A stretch of DNA of 64,000 nt from Asterias rubens (lineage: Eukaryota > Echinodermata > Asteroidea > Forcipulatida > Asteriidae): assembly GCF_902459465.1 (NCBI RefSeq), contig NC_047066.1, positions 3,100,001 through 3,164,000 on the forward strand. The letters run 5' to 3'. The notes below the pieces were generated by a model that was given only the letters and a program-made list of their open reading frames with translations, made no database searches and was not told the DNA's origin. Shown one piece after another: positions 58,255 through 64,000 of the stretch (positions within the stretch are counted from its first letter, which is position 1; the number at the start of each line of letters is the position of its first letter). The position numbers and the translations under genes are program-made.

Positions 58255-60545
58255 CTAAAAGAAAGTGTTAACCATCCTAGCTCTTGCGGCGTTTCCAAGG
58301 TGGACGTCTGGGCCTTGGTCATCGTTGTCTGCGATGTCAATAATCTCAAGTTGCCTCTGTCGTCCCAGATACGGCTCGTTGAGTATCTTGGAGATGTTGA
58401 AAAGGACGGCACAGGCAACGATGACTTTGCAGGCTTTTTCGGGGGCCACACGTAACCCCTTTCGCAGACATGGGAATTTCATTTTGATTTGCCCATTCGT
58501 CTGCTCAATGACGACTCTGCCATGACGATGAGCACTGCAAATTAGACATTTCAGGGAGTAAAAGTATAACAAACTTTTAGTCTTTTTTAAGGGGAAAACT
58601 ACCTCCACACTGCTTTTTTCAAGAAGGCCTTAACAAGAAACGTATATAGTCTGCTGCAACGAAAACGTAGGCCTAAGTACCCCATGGAAGCAGAGGCCTA
58701 TTATTCCACCCGGCATTTTGATTGTTTTTTGTTGTCACGTTACGGTTTAAGGACGGGTTGATCAACTCATTCCCACTGACATGACGTTGAAAATAGGCCT
58801 AAAAATCCCATAAAATCTTAGGACTTACTCGTTGTAGTTTCGTTCTCTGGCAGTTGCTGGTTGCCAGAAGGGGGTCATCAGCCACTCCAGTTGCGGGTAG
58901 CCGGAGTCTCCCAGGAGAATGCCCTGAAGATCTCCTCTTCTGAACATCTGGGCAATTTCGCTGCGGGTGAGGATCCGGCTGTCGTGAACTGACCCAGGCC
59001 AGTTCGCGACAACGTTGTTGATTCTATAGCTGGTGTCACATATCAGCTGGACATTTAGGCTGTGTACACCCTTCCTATTTACATATGTAAATTCGTTTTG
59101 TCCTAGTGGGCAGGCGTCGAGGGGAACGTGTGTGCAATCCACTGCACCAACCACCCCCGGGAACCCACAGAGGTTGTGGAACCCCCACTGGGTTTTTGCA
59201 ACATCCGCTGCTGCTGCAGGCCATTTAATATAATCGACTCTCATCCTCACCAAGATATCAGTCACTCTGTAGACGATCCTACATACACTTGCTTCGGAGA
59301 TCCCATGGTGAGCAGAAGTTGTCGAGTAGAAACACCCCGTTGCGTAAAAGCGAAGTGCGACGAACACTTGCACATTTGCCGGGATCGCATGGCTCCGTTG
59401 CGTTTCGGGCTGTAAAAATGGCTCTAAGATGTCTATCACCCGCATCACCTAGGGCCACTGATTTTCCGTTTCAGAAAAGTGCAAATTCCGTTTGGCAAAA
59501 ACATGAATTCCGTTTCAGGCACAAAAAATTCCGTTTCATGTTTTTTTAATTAGATAAAAGGTTGTTTAATACCCAGTGACACACTTATAAAAACCAATTT
59601 GAGATAAGTTGCACTGTTGACTTCGTAAAATGTTCATTTGAACTGACAAATTTCAAAAAAATACTTTTTTTTATAATATTGTGGATTATTTTGTATACTG
59701 CTGTTCTAAAAAGGTTGCACTGTGACTGCAGTATCAATGCACATGATGTGATAGACTTGATTCAAAGTCTAAAACTGCAGTTGATTCTCTGCATCAGCCA
59801 CATTGTAGGCTAATGACAGGAGTGTATCCACAAGAGGGCGCTGTTTCAGCATGATCAAAGACTTGGGAACAAGTCTATGGACGTGACCATTCTCCATCCA
59901 CAAACAAAATGTCAGCCATTTTGTTTTCGCTTTGGCGACAGAATGTTGACAGTTTACGGTTTTATTTTAGACCTTTCCGAGATGAAAAAACATTGTATGT
60001 GTTCTTATAGATCATAGGTAAGCTAGTTTGTGTATTATTGTTGGTAAAAGAGAGGGAGAAAATGCTATTTGGGTGAACAAAAAATGTTTAAAACGTGCCG
60101 CGAATAATGCCCTTCGCTTAACCATGTTAACAACGTGTGTACATCATGTGTGTAAACATTGAGGATGGTGTGAAGTAGAACAGAATGATCCACGGTTACG
60201 ATCTCGTACTTTTTGATGGTCTGATTTCTGATGCCTTTTTAGTTTAACAAAAAGAATCTTAATAAAGAATGCAATTTCAATAGTTTTGGCGTCAAGAAAA
60301 AAAAAAAAAAATAATCAAATTTTCTGAAATCCCGTTTTCCGTTTCAAAGGGCGGATTCCGCGAATTCCGTCCGTTTTCCGCGATCGCGGAAAATCAGTGG
60401 CCCTAATCACCCCATTTCTCGTAAACCGATAATACTTATGCATCCTTTTGTCGTTGTAGTCATCTAGAGGATTCGTTCTGTCTCGGAAAATCCGTTCTCT
60501 TTGGAGAACACGAGCATTGTTAACATACAGCAGATGCAACGCCAT
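58255..60545 (-). pseudogene. HARBI1: HARBI1-type DDE transposase gene broken by one insertion
   Basis: Coding pieces: 60545-60406, 59449-58829 and 58534-58255 (minus). The ATG at 60545 (aaaATGGCG) opens the family-typical N-terminus with F-R-D-R-T-N-P-L-D. After the insertion come A-L-R-F-Y-A-T-G, G-A-V-D-C-T-H-V (first catalytic Asp), W-P-G-S-V-H-D-S-R, L-L-G-D-S-G-Y-P (second Asp) and, in the last exon, V-I-E-Q-T-N-G (catalytic Glu). The intron 58535-58828 has GTAAGT and ttgcag borders. Without the 956-bp insert and one copy of its 6-bp duplication the coding length is 1035 bases, a multiple of three, giving 344 residues; human HARBI1 has 349. The DDE triad is therefore intact and the insertion is the only break seen. 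Start lies about 230 bp inside the right end. Confidence 0.93.
59450..60405. mobile_element. 956-bp non-autonomous element in the transposase gene
   Basis: Perfect 19-bp inverted ends, tagggccactgattttccg and its complement, with target duplication ATCACC at 59444-59449 and 60406-60411. The interior has no long ORF; it has a gagggcgctgtttcagc motif and inverted cggaattcgcggaat-like subends. hAT-like ends start TAGGG, but hAT elements make 8-bp duplications, so the superfamily is left open. Confidence 0.88.
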
Positions 60546-60549
60546 TTTG

Positions 60550-60776
60550 AGTTTACGATGGATTTGAGTTTTGCGTCTACTCAAGAGCGCCCGCAAAACT
60601 CAATCGCAAATTATCAAGACTTGCGACGGGCTTGCGACGGGCTTGCGATGGATTTCAAAACGTCCGACTTTAGTGAAATCAGTTTTTAAAATCCGTCGCA
60701 AACTTGCGACTGATTCCGTGATTTACGATGGATATTGGCTGTTTGCGATTGATTTAAAGTTTAGTGAAATCGGCCC
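60550..60776. repeat. Harbinger right subterminal repeats and inverted end
   Basis: Several units of gacgggcttgcgac, tttgcgattgattt and cttgcgactgattcc type, mirrored at the left end, finishing with agtttagtgaaatcggccc. The transposase start codon lies at its inner edge, so the region probably doubles as the transposase promoter. Confidence 0.75.
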
Positions 60777-61067
60777 CTGACATCGCCTTGCAGCTGTCTT
60801 CCAATGAATGCCCAAGTTGCCCCTGTGTAAAGGGCATATAGTTAAGTCCACTGATGCATGGGGCTCAAATATGCCAACTCGTGCTAAAATCAACTCAAAT
60901 TCAGATCCAAGTCCACTTGTTGGTATTTGTACCAGCTTTAAATGTGCCTTGATGTCTCTCCTACATGTGTTTAGTGCAACAACTGTGTGGTCATCAACAG
61001 GCGTTCTAGGGTGGCTTCCACATGCAGAACCAGTAATTACATTGAATGAGCAAGCCATGTCAATGTC

Positions 61068-61208
61068 CTAAAAACAAGATAAGGAAAAACAACACAATGT
61101 TAGCTTCAATTTGCTGATTATTAAGTAAATAGTTTCATTTCAGGCCTACACATTCAGTCATTTATAAATATGCAGTAGAATAACATGTAGCGCTATATAG
61201 TTACCTAA
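61068..61208. other. Junction between the unknown gene and the duplicated block
   Basis: Short AT-rich stretch. The polypyrimidine acceptor of the unknown gene's exon lies at 61068-61085 (minus strand). Similarity to the 11-kb region begins at about 61205, inside what would be a palindromic MITE. Confidence 0.55.
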
Positions 61209-61577
61209 ATGAGATATCCCTTTTTTGTAAAAATGAGTGAAAAAGTGGTGGCACCATACGGAAAGTTATCCGGCAATTCTTCACATGGTGTATTGTGGGG
61301 TTGCAGAACTTAATTTTTAAAATTGTTTACAAACATGGCAGGGGCGTGGCAGGGCATGCTCATTTTGTTTTTTTGGTTTTCCGAATGCGCTAAGTGTTAT
61401 AATAATTGAATGTGTTATATTATATTATTATAATATAATTTTTGTTTTGAAAGTTATTGTTACTGTATTTTTGTTTTATATTCAGTTTCAGCATTAAATA
61501 AATTGCAACATTGAAAACAAAAATTAATTAATGTCAAAAACAAACATTCTCAGTGCAACAATTGGTATCACACGACT

Positions 61578-61688
61578 TAGCCCACCTTGTTGAGCTGTTA
61601 ATGGCTCCGCTTTTAACATCGGTCTCATCATGACAGTGATAAGACCGATGTTAAAAGCGGAGCCATAACAGCTCAACAAGGTGGGCTA
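61578..61688. mobile_element. 111-bp near-perfect palindrome with 9-bp target duplication
   Basis: Ends tagcccaccttgttgagctg and its complement, with arms of about 50 bp around a short loop. CACACGACT is duplicated at 61569-61577 and 61689-61697, whereas the first copy of the block has a single CACACGACT (around 11551). The 9-bp duplication suggests a Mutator-like MITE. Confidence 0.88.
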
Positions 61689-61752
61689 CACACGACTCCA
61701 CTACTGACTCATGATTATGACAGAACCCAATCATTCATAGTTAAATACTCAC

Positions 61753-62031
61753 GTGAGCTGTTTCATTTCCTACATCTTCCGACTCGTACACCAAACCCAA
61801 TGAACGTTGTGTGCTGTACAATGAGTACAACATATTTTGTTGTCTTTCTTCAATTTGACTTTGTATGGACATTGCACCGGCATTTGGGTCCCCGTATTGG
61901 TCATTTTCCTCCTCTTCATAACCAAAATCGCCATATTTATTCCCTCCGGATCGAGATGATCCAGACGGCACAAAAACGAAGTCTTTATCATCATCATCGA
62001 AAGGGTTTTTCGGACGTTTTCCGTAAGACAT
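61753..62031 (-). CDS. SNAP29: SNAP29 exon 1, second copy (partial gene)
   Basis: ATG at 62031, 93 codons, same donor. Compared with the first copy it has three extra residues after N-M-L and an Ala-to-Val change near the end. The frame and NPF motif are intact. With no exons 2 and 3 beside it, it cannot make SNAP29 here unless it is the other allele. Confidence 0.85.
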
Positions 62032-62697
62032 CTTGTTCTGTGGGTGTTTTTGTCAATAAATGACGTCACTCTCACTCTGGTAGTTTTCGCTGGTCAATAA
62101 CAATAGCTTTAGTTATGCAACAAAAGAATGTCGGGAACCAGTTATGTCCACAACCCACATCTTTTTTGAGGTCAAACATGGCTCTTTCAGTCAATGTATG
62201 TTAATTTGTAAAGGTTACTCGAAACAATACAATTTTAGTTTATATTAAGTTCTGAAAATGGTTGATTACATAAAAATTATATTTTTAAATGTATTTTCTC
62301 AGTTATTTAGTATAAAATCAGACTGTAGGCAATGTTTAAGATAATAAATTTGGAGCCGAAAGGAAAATAATAACAAACGTCATTTTGCTATCTTGCTGAC
62401 CGAAGTCGGTAACGAATAACGTCTGCATTTTTAAAGGTGGTATGATATTTTTTAACGAGAAAGGCGTGCTGAAAACAAGCATAATGCTATGAAAAGGGGG
62501 TTCTCATACTGGAGGGACTGCAGGAAGTGAGATTCCAGCTCTTTCTATTCATGCAATTCGTGATTGAACGGGGCGGAGAATCTCTCTCGTTGTGATTACG
62601 TACGTTCATGACGATCAGCTGTTGTGACCTTCGTTCGACTTTCGTCGTCGCTGAGTTTGGCTTGCTTCACGGCTTGTGACCCGGCCGGGGTGTAGGG
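62032..62697. promoter_or_regulatory. Second copy of the SNAP29-BCAS3 bidirectional promoter
   Basis: 666 bp between start codons, with the CRE TGACGTCA at 62061-62068. It differs from the first copy by few substitutions and a loss of about 6 bases near 62660. Confidence 0.6.
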
Positions 62698-62780
62698 ATG
62701 GCTTACCAGCAGTCCCCAAGCAAACGGCCCGCTTCCTCGTCTCGGGCTGCTGGGGTTTCGGTGAGGGCTCAGCCCGTTAG
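62698..62780 (+). CDS. BCAS3: BCAS3 exon 1, second copy
   Basis: Same 27 codons plus two bases and GTGAG donor as 12560-12642, with one Gly-to-Ala change and one synonymous change. The rest of the gene, if present, lies beyond the window. Confidence 0.85.
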
Positions 62781-63363
62781 GTGAGATTCAGATGAACCAG
62801 TGAATGGATATTGATAACTAGCTGATTGAACTGTTGACAAGCAAGTGTGTTGTGACTTTTGTGTTGTGATAATTTATTTAGCAAAATTATAAAATATGAT
62901 TACGTACTTTCTACTACAAACAATTGAAACATCAAATGTGACAACATGTTTAAAAATTAAATGAAACTTTGGGAAAATTTCCGTATCATGCCACCACTTT
63001 TTAAATTCGTATAAAATAAATGTGTGTCTAATTTACTGAAAGTGAAAGGAGGCATTTCTTTTGACAAAAAGGAGTGAAAAAGTAGTGGCAGGATATGGAA
63101 AATTTTCCGAAGCTACTTGCCTTGGCTCGTTTGTTTGGAATCTAAGTTAGAAACCCACTTTACTTCACCCATTTACTTCATTCTTGCTCTGTTGGTGTAT
63201 TTGTTTTTAAATTTTTTTCTCTGCATTTTGTTGTATTCCTTATAATGCGCAGTTTATAGAGCAATATAAATGTCCGTATTATTATTAGTTTACTTTCACT
63301 GTAAGTAAGTAAGTTAGTTTACTCCCTGTGGTTTTAAATAATTGAAAAAACAACTAAAGTTAA

Positions 63364-63924
63364 AGTCACCTGGAAGTGGTATTTTTTCAAAATAAAGCTT
63401 TTGTCACTAATATATGTGTTTTGATGAGTGGAATGTGAATAAACAGTTAACTAAGATTTTAAAAAATCAGTTCTTATGTTAAGAGTAGACCCCGACCCGA
63501 GAGGGCGCTGTTCGTGACGTCAATCGAGGCAGACTTTGCCTGTAATGCGTAGAGTAAACACAATTGCAAAGTACATGTACGGACCAAGTGGTGAGTTTGT
63601 ACGTTTAACAAAAAAAAAATTGTTTTTTTCCGGCAATGCCGACCAGGTGTATTACTGCTGAATGCAGAAAAACACTTTTTGAAATGTACCAACTCACGAC
63701 TTGGACGTACATGTACTTTGCACGTGTGTTTACTATACGCATTGCAGGCAAAGTCTGCCTCGATTGACGTCACAAAAGGGGTAGGCGGAGTCAGCCCCCC
63801 AAACAACTTTATATATTTTTTAAACATATAAATCGTGACAAACAGTTACTAAAAAAATTGTTTTATTGTTCGTAAGCATATACTCTTATGTTTGAAAGAA
63901 AAAAAAATCTATTTCCAGGTGACT
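63364..63924. mobile_element. MITE family D, second copy
   Basis: TTAA at 63360-63363 and 63925-63928, 561 bp. Same element as 13225-13800 with small deletions, part of the duplicated block. Confidence 0.8.
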
Positions 63925-64000
63925 TTAAGCACTTCGTCATTGTGAAAGTATTAAAACTTAACTTCCTTTTTAATTTTTTTATATTAAAAACAAACTTATT

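Larger units (their letters stand above)
46335..60776. mobile_element. PIF/Harbinger transposon (14.4 kb, with nested insertions)
   Basis: The left end reads gggccgatttcactaaact and the right end is its exact 19-bp complement. The 3-bp target CTG is duplicated at 46332-46334 and 60777-60779. Both subterminal regions carry many tcgcgacgg/ccatcgca-like repeats, possible transposase binding sites. It holds two convergent genes near the right end: a Myb/SANT-like gene (plus) and a HARBI1-type transposase (minus). The left 8.7 kb has no Harbinger gene and appears swollen by other insertions. The host exon frame closes exactly when the element and one CTG are removed. CTG is not the common TWA target of the superfamily. 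Confidence 0.88.
37596..61067 (-). pseudogene. Broken multi-exon gene of unknown function with Cys/His motifs
   Basis: Minus-strand exons: 61067-60777 plus 46334-46205 (one exon split by the Harbinger element), 46100-46068, and 38410-37596. Phases agree at both introns. Seen: an N-terminal conserved-looking stretch (VALNTCRRDIKAHLKLVQIP), then I-C-P-L-H-R-G-N-L-G-I-H-W and a later Cys, then I-C-K-S-C from the 33-base exon, suggesting a metal-binding region. The third exon is rich in Ser/Glu and later contains VIRMLIPQRINQQYEQSCVE. I do not recognise a named domain. From memory, similar architectures occur in multi-copy uncharacterised invertebrate proteins, which is unverified. Damage: the 14.4-kb Harbinger in the first exon, a 38-bp insertion between 10-bp repeats (38096-38143), and a single-base frameshift near 37990. 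Upstream exons would lie past the duplication junction at 61.2 kb. Confidence 0.6.
61205..64000. repeat. Second copy of the 11.19-13.88 kb block (about 2.8 kb, runs off the window)
   Basis: Near-identical and co-linear with 11.19-13.88 kb: half of the MITE at 11126, SNAP29 exon 1, the bidirectional promoter, BCAS3 exon 1, the diverged MITE and the family D MITE. Differences are scattered substitutions, small indels and a 111-bp insertion. SNAP29 exons 2-3 are not next to this copy. It may be a real partial duplication or an unmerged second haplotype in the assembly. Confidence 0.9.

Overview
The window is invertebrate animal DNA, most likely from a deuterostome and plausibly an echinoderm such as a sea star. 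It has AT-rich intergenic sequence, GT-AG introns, animal genes split into many short exons, and very dense small inverted-repeat elements, SINEs and retrotransposon remnants. No rRNA gene, functional tRNA gene, CRISPR array or bacterial-style operon is visible. The species assignment is inference.

Layout. (1) 3358-5135, plus strand: a two-exon gene for a CIMIP1/C20orf85-like (LLC1 family) ciliary microtubule inner protein. (2) 9596-11887, minus strand: a complete three-exon SNAP29 gene. (3) 12560-35714, plus strand: 15 exons of BCAS3 (710 codons), with the C-terminal exons not found in the window. SNAP29 and BCAS3 sit head to head, 672 bp apart between start codons, and both products are known from autophagy. 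(4) About 35.7-61.1 kb: a transposon-rich block laid over a minus-strand, cysteine-containing gene of unknown function (37596-61067, now a pseudogene). A Ty3/Gypsy LTR retrotransposon (38565-45980) lies in one of its introns, and a 14.4-kb PIF/Harbinger transposon (46335-60776) lies in one of its exons. (5) 61.2-64 kb: a second, near-identical copy of the SNAP29-BCAS3 promoter region with both first exons.

Nested elements. The Gypsy element carries a candidate solo LTR in its leader, a 418-bp MITE in its reverse transcriptase, and an unusual extra ORF with a C2H2 finger and a PLDLS motif next to the 3' LTR. The Harbinger element has an intact five-exon Myb/SANT-like partner gene converging on a DDE transposase gene. 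The transposase gene is broken only by a 956-bp insertion flanked by a 6-bp target duplication. At least five different MITE families in the window share TTAA target duplications and AG...CT ends.

Reading frames served as an internal check: exon phases agree through SNAP29 and BCAS3, and removing the Harbinger, the MITE in RT or the 956-bp insert each closes the host frame exactly. Family names rest on recognition of protein sequence; no searches were run.
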